This document shows positions 18,074 through 30,644 of a stretch of DNA of 64,000 nt, in pieces. The notes below the pieces were generated by a model, which was given only the letters and a program-made list of their open reading frames with translations, was not told the DNA's origin and did not search any database. Position 1 is the first letter of the stretch. The number at the start of each line of letters is the position of its first letter. A program made the position numbers and the translations under genes. The stretch comes from Kofleriaceae bacterium (GTDB lineage: Bacteria; Myxococcota_A; Polyangia; Haliangiales; Haliangiaceae): contig JAGPCY010000022.1 of the NCBI GenBank assembly GCA_018057825.1, positions 85,569 through 149,568 of the forward strand, written 5' to 3'.

Positions 18074-18613
18074 ATGTGGTCGTCGGAGCGCTACGTTGCC
18101 GCCCTCACGTTCGCCGCCGACCGTCACGCCGGACAGCGCGTGCCCGGCAGCGAGCGACCGTATCTCGTCCACGTGGTGTCGGTCGCCGCCGAGGTGCTGT
18201 GGGGCCACGGCGTCGCGCCGCTCGAGGATCCCGAGCTGGCGCTCACCTGCGCGCTCCTCCACGACGTCGTCGAGGATACGCCGACCACGGTGGCCGAGGT
18301 CGCGGCGCGCTTCGGCGCTGAGGTCGCCGCCGGGGTGGCGGCGCTGTCGAAGGATCCGGCGCTGCCCAAGGCCACGCAGCTCGACGACAGCCTGGCGAGG
18401 ATCCGCGCGTGTCGGCGCGAGGTGTGGGCGGTCAAGCTGGCCGATCGCATCACCAACCTCGCCCCCGCGCCGCCGCACTGGACCGCGGCCAAGCGCGCGG
18501 GGTATCGCGCCGAGGCTGTGACGATCCATGCGGCGCTGGCGGCGGGCCACGGGCCGCTTGCGGATCGATTGGCGGAGAGGATCGGAGGGTATGCGGTGGA
18601 GGGACCGGGGTAG
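18074..18613 (+). CDS. MESH1-like small HD-domain (p)ppGpp hydrolase
   Basis: A 179-residue single-domain HD protein. Metal-binding residues are in place: H33 (LVHVV), H63-D64 and E67-D68 in [10 protein letters not shown], and the later Asp in [10 protein letters not shown]. Order and spacing match the hydrolase half of RelA/SpoT and the stand-alone MESH1 enzymes that remove the 3' pyrophosphate of (p)ppGpp; no synthetase or TGS domain follows. The ATG at 18074 is used; a GTG at 18044 overlapping the previous stop would add ten residues and cannot be excluded. It would temper the stringent response or act on another nucleotide such as NADPH. Confidence 0.82.
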   Translation: MWSSERYVAALTFAADRHAGQRVPGSERPYLVHVVSVAAEVLWGHGVAPLEDPELALTCALLHDVVEDTPTTVAEVAARFGAEVAAGVAALSKDPALPKATQLDDSLARIRACRREVWAVKLADRITNLAPAPPHWTAAKRAGYRAEAVTIHAALAAGHGPLADRLAERIGGYAVEGPG

Positions 18614-18620
18614 GCGGGGA

Positions 18621-18810
18621 GCGGAGGCGGAGACGGAGACCGAGGCGGAGGCCGAGGCGGAGACCGAGACCGAGGCGGAGACCGAGACCGAGGCCGAGAC
18701 CGAGTCCGAGTCCGAGACCGAGTCCGAGACCGAGTCCGAGTCCGAGTCCGAGACCGAGTCCGAGTCCGAGGCCGAGACCGAACCCGAACCCGAACCCGAA
18801 CCCGAACCCG
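18621..18810 (+). repeat. GAGACC-type hexamer array A, in a convergent gap
   Basis: About 190 bp of imperfect 6-bp units (GAGACC, GAGGCC, GAGTCC, GAGGCG, ending in GAACCC) fill the space between the ends of the HD-hydrolase gene and argS. All purine-rich units are on the + strand. Confidence 0.95.
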
Positions 18811-18813
18811 CGA

Positions 18814-20538
<1,725 letters not shown>

Positions 20539-20607
20539 GGCGGCGGGAATCTAGCCCAGATGCCCCAAGCGTCGACGAAAAACCTAGCGGATTCGCGGTG
20601 CTCCGAT

Positions 20608-20636
20608 TTGACCCCGGCGCGGGGAGTGTGTTACCA
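20608..20636 (+). promoter_or_regulatory. Possible promoter for the response regulator gene
   Basis: TTGACC at 20608-20613 is separated by 17 bp from TTACCA at 20631-20636. The -35 is good and the -10 is weak. It would give a leader of about 57 nt ending in GGAGG upstream of the ATG at 20700. Confidence 0.35.
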
Positions 20637-20699
20637 ACCGGATCACCCTGGGGCTGTCCGCGCGCGTTGCGCCCGCCCTGGCCTGGAGGAACGGCATCG

Positions 20700-21773
20700 A
20701 TGAGCAAGGTCATTCTCTGCGCCGATGACAGCGTCACCATGCAGACGGTGGCCGAGATCACCTTCCGCACGACCGAGTACGGCTACCTCGGGGCGCGCAG
20801 CGCCGACGAGGCGATCGAGAAGGTCAAGGCCCAGCGCCCGGTGCTGGTGCTCGCCGACGCCGTGATGCCGGGCAAGACCGGCTACGAGCTGTGCCAAGCC
20901 CTGAAGGCCGATCCGGCGACGGCTGACATCCCGGTCGTGATCCTGTGCGGCAACTCGGCGCCCTTCGACGGCGCCAAGGGGGCCCAGGTCGGCGCCGACG
21001 GCAGCCTGACGAAGCCCTGGGACACCCAGGTGATGCTGGACAAGGTCACCGAGATCCTCGACAAGGTCGCCGCCACCGGCGTCGCCAAGATCGCGGGTGG
21101 TGCCAAGGCCGCCGCGCCGGCGATCGCCGCGCCGGCTCCGATGGCTGCGCCGGCGCCGGCCGCGCCTCCGGTCGCGCAGATCCCGCCGCCGGCTGCGGCG
21201 ATGACTCCGCTGGCTGTCCCGCCGGTTGGGCCGGCTGTGAACCCCGCGGCTCAGATCGCGGCCGCAGCCGCGCAGCCCAAGGTCGCTCCGCCCCGGTCGG
21301 CGACGATCATGGGCATGCCGACGATCAAGATGCCCGGCCCGGGTGGCACCGGCCCGGTCGCGGTGGTGCCGCCGGTCGCTGCGCCGCCCGCCCCGGTCGC
21401 CCAGGCTCCGGTTGCCCAGGCGCCCGTCGCTCAGGCCCCGGTCGCCCAGGCTGTGGCTGCCCCAGCGCCGGTCGCCCAAGCTGCGCCGGCCGCCCAGGCC
21501 GCGCCGACCATGCGTGGCGTGGCGCCGGTCGCGCAGTTCTCGACCAGCCGCGCGCCGATGGTGAGCGGCATCCCGACCAAGCGCTCGGCGCTGGTCGATC
21601 GGACCCTCGCCAAGATGGGCGAGCGGCTCGCCGAGCTGTCGGGTCTGTCGCCGGGCTCGGCCGAGCTGACCGCGCTGGTCCGGCTGTCGGCCGAGGTCGT
21701 CGAGCGGGTGGTCTGGGAGGTCGTGCCGGAGCTCGCCGAGGCGATCATCCGCGAGCAGATGCAGAATCGATAA
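20700..21773 (+). CDS. Response regulator with receiver domain and conserved C-terminal helix domain
   Basis: A 357-residue protein. The ATG at 20700 is preceded by GGAGG. Residues 1-125 are a CheY-like receiver with acidic pocket (ADDS), phospho-acceptor D53 in VLADAVMPG and the conserved Lys in SLTKPW. A long Ala/Pro linker with repeated PVAQA units (residues about 135-270) leads to a C-terminal helical domain (VVERVVWEVVPELAEAIIRE) that I recall from myxobacterial receiver proteins. There is no DNA-binding or enzymatic output, so it probably acts by protein contacts, as motility and polarity regulators do in this phylum. No kinase gene adjoins it. Confidence 0.85.
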   Translation: MSKVILCADDSVTMQTVAEITFRTTEYGYLGARSADEAIEKVKAQRPVLVLADAVMPGKTGYELCQALKADPATADIPVVILCGNSAPFDGAKGAQVGADGSLTKPWDTQVMLDKVTEILDKVAATGVAKIAGGAKAAAPAIAAPAPMAAPAPAAPPVAQIPPPAAAMTPLAVPPVGPAVNPAAQIAAAAAQPKVAPPRSATIMGMPTIKMPGPGGTGPVAVVPPVAAPPAPVAQAPVAQAPVAQAPVAQAVAAPAPVAQAAPAAQAAPTMRGVAPVAQFSTSRAPMVSGIPTKRSALVDRTLAKMGERLAELSGLSPGSAELTALVRLSAEVVERVVWEVVPELAEAIIREQMQNR

Positions 21774-21778
21774 TTCTT

Positions 21779-21801
21779 GAGGGTCTTTCGAAAAGACCCT
21801 C
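21779..21801 (+). terminator. Probable terminator hairpin after the response regulator gene
   Basis: GAGGGTCTTT (21779-21788), a CGA loop and AAAGACCCTC (21792-21801) form a 10-bp perfect stem just after the stop. No T-run follows, so it may be Rho-independent only in part or protect the 3' end. Confidence 0.6.
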
Positions 21802-22154
21802 CCCCAGCATTCGCTGGGGCCCCCACCCGAAACGATCCGACCTGACCGCGAGCGCCCGCCATCTGCGCGGGCGCCGGTGTTTTCGGCGCAAGGTGATGCG
21901 GTTCAGCGAGGCGCGAGATCGTTCAGCGGGGCCGAGCGATGACCTTCGGGCCCCTCCCATAACGTCCGGATCGCGGGAGGCCAAACATGCGCGAGAGCAG
22001 AGAACGGTTTGAATGCCGGCGGTGCTGGCGGTCGGAGTGGCACGTACGGCCGGCTGAGGTTGCCAGGGTGGCGCGGAGGGGCTGGTAAGTCCGCGACGAT
22101 GCGCGGGCGGAGTGCGAGCACGCGGTTGGCCCTCCGCTTGATGTGGAGAGGGGC
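21802..22154. other. Gap of about 350 bp with no gene seen
   Basis: No credible gene, tRNA or repeat is visible between the terminator hairpin and the next ATG. The only clear signal is the ribosome site GGAGAGG just before 22155. Its promoter presumably lies here but no consensus box stands out. Confidence 0.4.
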
Positions 22155-22919
22155 ATGCCCAACCAGCCCCTCTTGCCAGCTCGTTCGTATCGGATCCGTG
22201 GTCGAGTCCTCGCGGTCGCGCTTGCGGGCGCGACCGTCGCGACGGTCGCGGCGACCGGGCGGCTCGTCGAGGAACCGCTGTGGCGCGCGCGGCCGCCGAC
22301 GGCGGGTCGCTTCGTCGCGCCGCCGCGGCTGGAGTGGTCGCCGGGCGCGACGCCGGCGGCGATCTCGGCGGAAGCGCAGACTCTCCTGGCGCTCGTCGCC
22401 GGCCTGACCACGCCGACCTGCGCGCTCGGCCACGCGGCGCTGTGCGACGCCCTGCAACCGCCGGTCGACGCGTGCGCCGCGGGCGACGGCGCCGCGTGCT
22501 TCGCCGTCGCCGAGCGACTCGATCGCCAGCCGCCCTACGCCGCCGGCGCGGTCTTCGTCTACGCCGCCGCGTGTCGGCTCGGGGTCGAGGCGGGGTGCGC
22601 GGCCAGCGCCGCCACCGCGCCCCTCGACTGCGCGGTCGACGTCGGCCGATGCGCCGCCGCGGCGCGGGGCGACCGCGAGCGCCTCGCCCCGCTGTGCGCC
22701 CGAGGCTCGGCCGACGCGTGCGCGATGATGGCGATCGACGCCGACGGCACGCCGATCGGCGACGCCTATCTCATCGCCGCGTGCCAGCGCGGCGGCGCCT
22801 TGGCGTGCGGTGAGGTCGCGCGGCGCTACGCCGGCCCGGATCCAGCTCTTGCGGCCGTGGCCGGTCAGCTCGCCTGCGAGGCCGGCGTGGCCGACGCCTG
22901 CGGTGGGCCCTCGAGCTAG
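22155..22919 (+). CDS. Membrane-anchored cysteine-rich Sel1-like protein
   Basis: A 254-residue protein. The ATG at 22155 is chosen for its GGAGAGG ribosome site. A basic N-terminus and one hydrophobic helix (VLAVALAGATVATVAATG) anchor it, with the rest periplasmic. From about residue 90 there are paired cysteines at helical-repeat spacing (VDACAAGDGAACFAVAERL, AACRLGVEAGCAAS, ACQRGGALACGEVARRYAG), the pattern of Sel1/Hcp-like repeats in which each helix pair is locked by a disulfide. Such repeats bind proteins. It has no functionally related neighbour; hexamer array B starts right after its stop. Confidence 0.7.
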   Translation: MPNQPLLPARSYRIRGRVLAVALAGATVATVAATGRLVEEPLWRARPPTAGRFVAPPRLEWSPGATPAAISAEAQTLLALVAGLTTPTCALGHAALCDALQPPVDACAAGDGAACFAVAERLDRQPPYAAGAVFVYAAACRLGVEAGCAASAATAPLDCAVDVGRCAAAARGDRERLAPLCARGSADACAMMAIDADGTPIGDAYLIAACQRGGALACGEVARRYAGPDPALAAVAGQLACEAGVADACGGPSS

Positions 22920-22920
22920 A

Positions 22921-23231
<311 letters not shown>

Positions 23232-23235
23232 TCCC

Positions 23236-23421
23236 TCAGGCCGCCAAGAGCTCGAAGCGGAACGCCCAGCGCTCGTACTCGGCCGCAAGCTCGCGGTCGC
23301 CGTGGGCGACCTCGAGGAGCCGCGACAGCGGCGCGGCCGCCGCCCGGGCATCCTGGGCGAGCAGATGTTCGCGCAGTTGATGGCGCAGGAGGGCGAGTTC
23401 GCGGGCTTCGCGTTGGCTCAT
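23236..23421 (-). CDS. Small uncharacterised helical protein
   Basis: A 61-residue reading frame from ATG 23421, ending right at hexamer array B. The composition is a plausible soluble amphipathic helical protein (REARELALLRHQLREHLL, EVAHGDRELAAEYERWAF), unlike the Arg/Pro-rich noise in other frames. No family is recognised. It faces away from pilB across a 132-bp gap. It could be a genuine small gene or a chance open frame in GC-rich DNA. Confidence 0.5.
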   Translation of the reverse strand: MSQREARELALLRHQLREHLLAQDARAAAAPLSRLLEVAHGDRELAAEYERWAFRFELLAA

Positions 23422-23553
23422 GGCGTTCCGACGCGCGGCGGCTCGGATCCTCGCAGCCGATCGCTCGACGGCGTGCTTCGATCACGCCGGCCTACATCAG
23501 CCCACGCCGGGTTTGACGATCGAACGAGGGGCCGGCTACCCTCGGGGGGACCC

Positions 23554-25248
<1,695 letters not shown>

Positions 25249-25261
25249 CCGCGCCGCGCGG

Positions 25262-25495
<234 letters not shown>

Positions 25496-25624
25496 CCTGC
25501 CGTCCTACGCACGACGCGCCGAGCCGGTCCATCGCGCGCCGCCCGCCGCGCCCGCGGGCGATCGTCGATCGCGGTGAGGCCTCCCAGGCCCTTACGCACC
25601 GCGTCGTGGTAGCGTGTCGGCGGC

Positions 25625-28423
25625 ATGACGACCGCGGCCTTGTCGAAGCAGTACGACCCCTCTGATGTCGAGCCTCGCCACCTGCGGGCCTGGATCGACG
25701 CCGGCTACTACCACGCGGACGCCGCCAGCCCCAAGGTTCCGTACGCGATCACCCTGCCGCCGCCCAACGTGACGGGCTCGTTGCACATGGGCCACGCCTT
25801 GGGCTCGACGCTGCAAGACATCCTGATCCGCTGGCGGCGCATGGGGTCGTGGAACGCGATGTGGATGCCGGGCACCGATCACGCGTCGATCGCGGTCCAC
25901 CACCTCCTCGAGAAGGAGCTGCAGCACCGCGAGGGCAAGACCCGGTTCGATCTCGGGCGCGACAAGTTCCTCGAGCGGGCCTGGGCCTGGCGCGAGCGCT
26001 CGGGCAATCGCATCGCCGAGCAAGAGAAGGTCATGGGCTTCTCTCTCGACTGGGAGCGCGATCGCTTCACGATGGACGAGGTCTCGAACAAGGCGGTGCG
26101 CGAGACCTTCGTCCGCCTGTACGAGGAGGGCCTGATCTACCGGGCCAAGCGGATGATCAACTGGGACCCGGTCAGCGAGACCGTGGTCAGCGACCTCGAG
26201 GTCAACACCGTCGAGGAGGACGGCTCGCTGTGGGAGCTGCGCTACCCGGTGGTCGGCACCGATCAGCACATCGTGGTCGCCACCACCCGGCCCGAGACCA
26301 TGCTCGGCGACACCGGCGTCGCGGTCCACCCCGACGACGAGCGCTACCGCGACCTGGTCGGCCGCGAGGTCGAGCTGCCCCTGACCGGGCGGCGCATCCC
26401 GATCGTCGCCGACACCTTCGTCGAGAAGGACTTCGGCTCGGGGGCGGTCAAGGTCACCCCGGCCCACGACATGAACGACTACGAGTGTAGCCGGCGCTGC
26501 AACCTGCCGGTGCTCCAGGTCATCGACCCGCACGGCCGGATCTGCGCGCCGGCGCCGGCCGCCTACGTCGGGATGACCGTCGAAGAGGCCCGCACGCAGG
26601 TGATCGCCGACCTCGAGGCCGCCGGCCTCCTTGGCACGGTCAAGAAGCACAAGGTGCCGCGCGGCCGCTCGGAGCGCTCGGGCGCGGTGGTCGAGCCGAT
26701 GTTGATGGAGCAGTGGTTCGTCAAGACCGAGCCCCTGGCCAAGCCGGCGATCGCCGCGGTCGAGAGCGGCAAGACCCGCTTCGTCCCCGAGCTGTGGACC
26801 AAGACCTATATGCACTGGATGACCAACATCAAGGACTGGTGCATCTCGCGCCAGCTGTGGTGGGGCCATCGCATCCCGGCCTGGTACTGCGGCGCGTGCG
26901 CCCACGTCACGGTCAGCCGGACCGACCCGACGGCCTGCGCGGGCTGTGGCGCCACCGCGCTGCGCCAGGACGACGACATCCTCGACACCTGGTTCTCGTC
27001 GGCGCTGTGGCCGTTCTCGACCCTGGGCTGGCCCGACAAGAGCCGCGACCTGACGAGCTTCTATCCGAACGCGGTCCTGGTCACCGGCCCCGACATCATC
27101 TTCTTCTGGGTCGCCCGGATGATGATGATGGGCCTGCACCTCATGGGCAAGGTGCCGTTCCGCACGGTCTACCTGACGTCGATCGTCACCGATGAGAACG
27201 GCGACAAGATGTCGAAGACCAAGGGCAACGTGATCGACCCGCTCGACGTGGTCCACGGCGCCAGCCTCGAGCAGATCGTGGCCCGGACCGAGGCCGAGAT
27301 CGCCGACCCCAAGAAGCGCGAGGCCGCGCTCAAGGAGGTCCGCAAGAACTTCGCCAAGGGCGTGCCGCCGATGGGCGCCGACGCCCTGCGGTTCGCGCTG
27401 GCCGCGCTCAACACCTCGGGTCGCTACATTCGGCTGTCGATCGATCGGGTCGAGGGCTACCGCCACTTCATCAACAAGCTGTGGAACGCGTCGCGGTTCG
27501 CGCTCATGAACCTCGACGGCCACGACGCCGATGGCTTCGAGAGCCAGCTCGCTAACCGCCAGGTCCACCTGACCCTGGCCGATCGCTGGATCCTGTCGCG
27601 GCTGCAGCGGGTGGCCGGCGAGGTCGACGCCGCCCTCGAGGGCTTCCGCTTCAGCGACGCCGCCAACGCCCTGTACCAGTTCGTGTGGCACGAGCTGTGC
27701 GACTGGTACATCGAGCTGGCCAAGCCGCACCTGCACCTGCCGGCCGACGGCAGCCCGCCGTCGCCGCAGCGCAAGGTCGCCCAGGGGGTCCTGGCGCTGG
27801 TGCTCGAGCGGGTCTTGCGCCTGCTTCACCCGATGGTGCCGTTCGTGACCGAGGAGATCTGGCAGAAGCTGCCCAAGCCCGGCCACCTGCCGGCCTCGCT
27901 CATGATCACGATCTACCCGCGGTCCGAGGACGCGCTGGTCGACGCCGAGGCCGAGGCCGAGATGGCCCTGGTCCAGGAGTTCGCGGTCGGCGTGCGCATG
28001 CTGCGCGCGACCTACAACGTGCCGCCGTCGTGGAGCGTGCCGGTCGAGGTCCGGATCCCGGACGAGGCGACCCGGGCGACGATCGATCGCCACCGCGCGC
28101 TGGTCGAGAACTCGGCCCGCGTGACGATGAACCTGACCGCCGAGGGCGGCCCGATCCCGGGCAGCGCCAAGGAGGTGGTGCGCGGCGTGGCCGAGATCGT
28201 GATGCCGCTGGCCGGGCTGATCGACGTCGCGGCCGAGAAGGCCCGCATCGGAAAGGACATCGCCAAGGCGGCCAAGGAGATCGCCACGCTCGAGAAGAAG
28301 CTGGCCAACCCGCAGTTCCTCGAGCGCGCGCCCGAGGAGGTAGTCGCCGAGCAGCGGGCCCGGCTGGCCGACGAGATGGCCCGCAAGGCCCGGCTCGAGG
28401 ACGCCCTGGCGCAGCTCGGGTGA
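25625..28423 (+). CDS. valS: Valyl-tRNA synthetase
   Basis: A 932-residue class I synthetase that charges tRNA-Val. The HIGH site is HMGHAL (H54) inside PPPNVTGSLHMGHAL. The editing domain is present (ATTRPETMLGDTGVAVHP, GSGAVKVTPAHD). KMSKS is exact (DKMSKTKGN, K528). WFSSALWPFSTLGWP and the anticodon-binding part (DRWILSRLQRV) follow, and the C-terminal coiled coil ends the protein (IATLEKKLANPQFLERAPEE). Length and order are standard. It is a single gene followed 78 bp later by a hydrolase gene. Confidence 0.97.
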   Translation: MTTAALSKQYDPSDVEPRHLRAWIDAGYYHADAASPKVPYAITLPPPNVTGSLHMGHALGSTLQDILIRWRRMGSWNAMWMPGTDHASIAVHHLLEKELQHREGKTRFDLGRDKFLERAWAWRERSGNRIAEQEKVMGFSLDWERDRFTMDEVSNKAVRETFVRLYEEGLIYRAKRMINWDPVSETVVSDLEVNTVEEDGSLWELRYPVVGTDQHIVVATTRPETMLGDTGVAVHPDDERYRDLVGREVELPLTGRRIPIVADTFVEKDFGSGAVKVTPAHDMNDYECSRRCNLPVLQVIDPHGRICAPAPAAYVGMTVEEARTQVIADLEAAGLLGTVKKHKVPRGRSERSGAVVEPMLMEQWFVKTEPLAKPAIAAVESGKTRFVPELWTKTYMHWMTNIKDWCISRQLWWGHRIPAWYCGACAHVTVSRTDPTACAGCGATALRQDDDILDTWFSSALWPFSTLGWPDKSRDLTSFYPNAVLVTGPDIIFFWVARMMMMGLHLMGKVPFRTVYLTSIVTDENGDKMSKTKGNVIDPLDVVHGASLEQIVARTEAEIADPKKREAALKEVRKNFAKGVPPMGADALRFALAALNTSGRYIRLSIDRVEGYRHFINKLWNASRFALMNLDGHDADGFESQLANRQVHLTLADRWILSRLQRVAGEVDAALEGFRFSDAANALYQFVWHELCDWYIELAKPHLHLPADGSPPSPQRKVAQGVLALVLERVLRLLHPMVPFVTEEIWQKLPKPGHLPASLMITIYPRSEDALVDAEAEAEMALVQEFAVGVRMLRATYNVPPSWSVPVEVRIPDEATRATIDRHRALVENSARVTMNLTAEGGPIPGSAKEVVRGVAEIVMPLAGLIDVAAEKARIGKDIAKAAKEIATLEKKLANPQFLERAPEEVVAEQRARLADEMARKARLEDALAQLG

Positions 28424-28501
28424 CGGTCCCCGCGGGCGGCCGGCGGACGGTGGCTGCCGGTGGTGGCGTCGCCGCCGCCGCTGTGGTGCAGTAGCGCGCC
28501 G

Positions 28502-29068
28502 ATGCTGGTCGCCCCGCTCGATCCGTCCACGCTCGCGCTCCTCATCATCGACGTCCAGGAGCGGCTGGCCGCCACGATGCCGCCCGAGCAGCTCGCGACG
28601 GTCGAGCGCAACCTGATCTCCGTGGCCGCCGCCGCCGAGCGGTTCGCGCTGCCGGTGGTGGTGAGCGAGCAGTATCCCAAGGGGCTGGGCCGGACGACCG
28701 CGCCGGTGGCCGGGGCCCTCGAGGCGGTGCGCGGCGTCTGCTTCTTCGAGAAGGTCGAGTTCGCCGCGTGCGCGGCGCCGGCGTGGAGCGAGGCGGTCGG
28801 CCCGACGCCGCGCCCGACCTGGCTGGTGGCCGGCATGGAGGCCCACATCTGCGTGTTCCAGACCGTCCGCGCGCTGCGCGCCCGTGGCCATGAGGTGATC
28901 GTCCTGGCCGACGCGGTGGCCAGCCGTAGCCCGGACAACCGCACCGCCGGCCTGGCGCTGTGCGCCGCGACGGGCGCGACGATCGCGCCGACCGAGACCG
29001 TGATCTACGATCTGCTCGGGCGCGCGGGGACCGATGACTTCAAGGCGCTGTCGAAGCTGATGCGCTAG
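28502..29068 (+). CDS. Isochorismatase-family cysteine hydrolase
   Basis: A 188-residue alpha/beta hydrolase of the isochorismatase/nicotinamidase superfamily. The catalytic triad is visible: D17 in LLIIDVQERL, K84 in FEKVEFAA and C117 in GMEAHICVFQT. The cis-peptide segment (VAGMEAHICV) is typical of the YcaC-like branch, whose members hydrolyse small amides or have unknown substrates. The ATG at 28502 is used. Isochorismate is unlikely as substrate because no siderophore genes adjoin. It ends right before hexamer array C. Confidence 0.85.
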   Translation: MLVAPLDPSTLALLIIDVQERLAATMPPEQLATVERNLISVAAAAERFALPVVVSEQYPKGLGRTTAPVAGALEAVRGVCFFEKVEFAACAAPAWSEAVGPTPRPTWLVAGMEAHICVFQTVRALRARGHEVIVLADAVASRSPDNRTAGLALCAATGATIAPTETVIYDLLGRAGTDDFKALSKLMR

Positions 29069-29069
29069 A

Positions 29070-29270
29070 CGGCCTCGGCCTCGGCCTCGGTCTCGGTCTC
29101 GGTCTCGGCCTCGGTCTCGGTCTCGGCCTCGGTCTCGGCCTCGGTCTCGGTCTCGGTCTCGGCCTCGGCCTCGGTCTCGGCCTCGGTCTCGGCCTCGGTC
29201 TCGGCCTCGGTCTCGGTCTCGGCCTCGGTCCCGGCCTCGGACTCGGCCTCGGCCTCCGTCTCGGCGTCGG
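29070..29270 (-). repeat. GAGACC-type hexamer array C, in a convergent gap
   Basis: About 200 bp of GGTCTC/GGCCTC units on the + strand (purine strand is minus) fill the whole space between the stop of the hydrolase gene and the stop of the convergent barrel gene. Confidence 0.95.
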
Positions 29271-29271
29271 C

Positions 29272-29865
29272 CTACAGCGCGATCATGAAGCCAGCGCCGC
29301 CCGCCAGGCCCGCCGCGCCGAGGGACCAGGTGGTCTCGCCGGGCGCGCCCGGTCCCTCGACGCCGGCCTCGCCGTCGGGGGTGATCGCGATCGCCAGACC
29401 ACCTTCGACGAACAGGGTGAGCCAGCGCGCGGCGGCGAGCTCGAGGCGGACCGGGGCCTCGAGGACCACGGTGGTGCGGTCGGCGCCCGCCGGGTGCGCC
29501 AGGCCGAGGCGGCCGCCGACCGACAGCGCGGTGCGCTCGCGCTCGACCATGGCCCGCCGCACGCCGACGGCGGCGCCCCAGGCGGTGCGATCGTCGGCGC
29601 CCATCGCGCCGCCGAGGCGGGCGATCCCGAGAGTCAGGTCGAGCGCGAGGGTGTCGGTCATGCGCATCGTCGCGGTCGGGCCGGCCAGACCGGCCAGGGT
29701 GCGGGTGGCACCGACCGCGAGCCGTGGGGACGGCGGCGCTGGCGCGACGGCGACCTCGGCCGTCGGCTCGACGGGCGGCGCGGCGGGTTGGGCGGTGGCC
29801 GACGCGGCGGCGGCGAGGACGAGCGCGACGCACGCGCAGGGGAGGGGGCGCGAGACGATGGACAT
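29272..29865 (-). CDS. Secreted beta-rich protein, putative small outer-membrane barrel
   Basis: A 197-residue protein with a signal peptide (PLPCACVALVLAAAASATAQ) and a Pro/Ala-rich start. The remainder alternates short hydrophobic strands with turns (LALDLTLGIARLGGAMG, TTVVLEAPVRLELAAARWLT) and ends in GGAGFMIAL, a pattern of small barrels of the outer membrane. It resembles the next gene in the same direction in length, layout and the GLAGGAGF/ALAGGAGL ending, so the two may be distant paralogues. No function is known. It lies 9 bp after that gene in one operon. Confidence 0.65.
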   Translation of the reverse strand: MSIVSRPLPCACVALVLAAAASATAQPAAPPVEPTAEVAVAPAPPSPRLAVGATRTLAGLAGPTATMRMTDTLALDLTLGIARLGGAMGADDRTAWGAAVGVRRAMVERERTALSVGGRLGLAHPAGADRTTVVLEAPVRLELAAARWLTLFVEGGLAIAITPDGEAGVEGPGAPGETTWSLGAAGLAGGAGFMIAL

Positions 29866-29874
29866 CGGAGGCTC

Positions 29875-30480
29875 CTACTTGATCCAGAAGGTCAGGCCAG
29901 CGCCGCCGGCCAGCGCGGTGTTGTCGAGCGACAGCGAGGTGCCGGCGCCGTCGGGGCGGTCGGCGGCGCGCTCGGGCGTGAGCACGCGACCGCGCTCGGG
30001 GGGCAGATCGACGACGGCCCCGACCTCGAGGGACGCCGAGAGCGCTGGAGTCAGGAACAGCTCGGCCCGCAGGCCGGCCTCGAGGGCGGGATGGATCAGG
30101 GCGTCGGTCATGTCCTGGGTGCGCACGCCGAGGTCGACGCCACCGACGACGCCGACCCAGCCGCGGTCGTGGCGTCGCAGCGGCGCCAGGAGCCGGACCG
30201 CGGCGGCGTAGGTGGTGGCCGGGCCGAAGCTGCCGCCGGGGATGTACTCGCCGGGACCGCGGCCGGCCGCGACCACCAGCTCGACGCCGGCGATCGGGCC
30301 CAGTCCGTGGCGGATCGACAGCCCGGCCACGCCGCCGAGCGTGGACTCGACGCCGAGGCCGAGGTGCAGGCCCTCGGCGCGCGCGATCGGGACGTCGTCG
30401 TTGGCGACGGCGGGCGCGGCGGAGGCGAGGAGGGTGACGGCCGCGAGCGCGGCGCGGCGACGGCGAGGGACGCGGAGCAT
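29875..30480 (-). CDS. Secreted beta-rich protein, putative small outer-membrane barrel
   Basis: A 201-residue protein with signal peptide (RRRAALAAVTLLASAAPAVA). Strand-turn periodicity is visible (LHLGLGVESTLGGVAGLSIR, VGVVGGVDLGVRT, SASLEVGAVVDL), with a terminal strand ALAGGAGLTFWIK. It is divergent from the metal-efflux operon across a 164-bp gap with strong palindromes, so it may share regulation with that operon. No family is recognised. Confidence 0.65.
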   Translation of the reverse strand: MLRVPRRRRAALAAVTLLASAAPAVANDDVPIARAEGLHLGLGVESTLGGVAGLSIRHGLGPIAGVELVVAAGRGPGEYIPGGSFGPATTYAAAVRLLAPLRRHDRGWVGVVGGVDLGVRTQDMTDALIHPALEAGLRAELFLTPALSASLEVGAVVDLPPERGRVLTPERAADRPDGAGTSLSLDNTALAGGAGLTFWIK

Positions 30481-30557
30481 GCCGACTGCCTCAGCAACCG
30501 CGGGGCCAGCGCCGAGCCCGCGCCGCGGGCCGGGCGCAGGCCTCCCGTCGCAGCGGT

Positions 30558-30577
30558 CCCCGGGGACGTCCCCGGGG
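30558..30577. promoter_or_regulatory. Perfect 20-bp GC palindrome upstream of the efflux operon
   Basis: CCCCGGGGACGTCCCCGGGG is identical to its reverse complement. It lies in the gap between divergent transcription units, 67 bp before the outer-membrane factor ATG. It is a candidate operator, perhaps for the operon's own response regulator. Confidence 0.45.
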
Positions 30578-30582
30578 CGGTG

Positions 30583-30600
30583 TCTGAGGGTTCTCTCAGA
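30583..30600. promoter_or_regulatory. Small hairpin or inverted repeat before the efflux operon
   Basis: TCTGAG (30583-30588) and CTCAGA (30595-30600) flank a 6-nt loop, just after the 20-bp palindrome. It could be an operator half or an RNA leader hairpin; no T-run follows. Confidence 0.3.
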
Positions 30601-30644
30601 GACCGCTCATGCGGTGCCACGGTCGGGCGGCGCACGGTGCGCGC

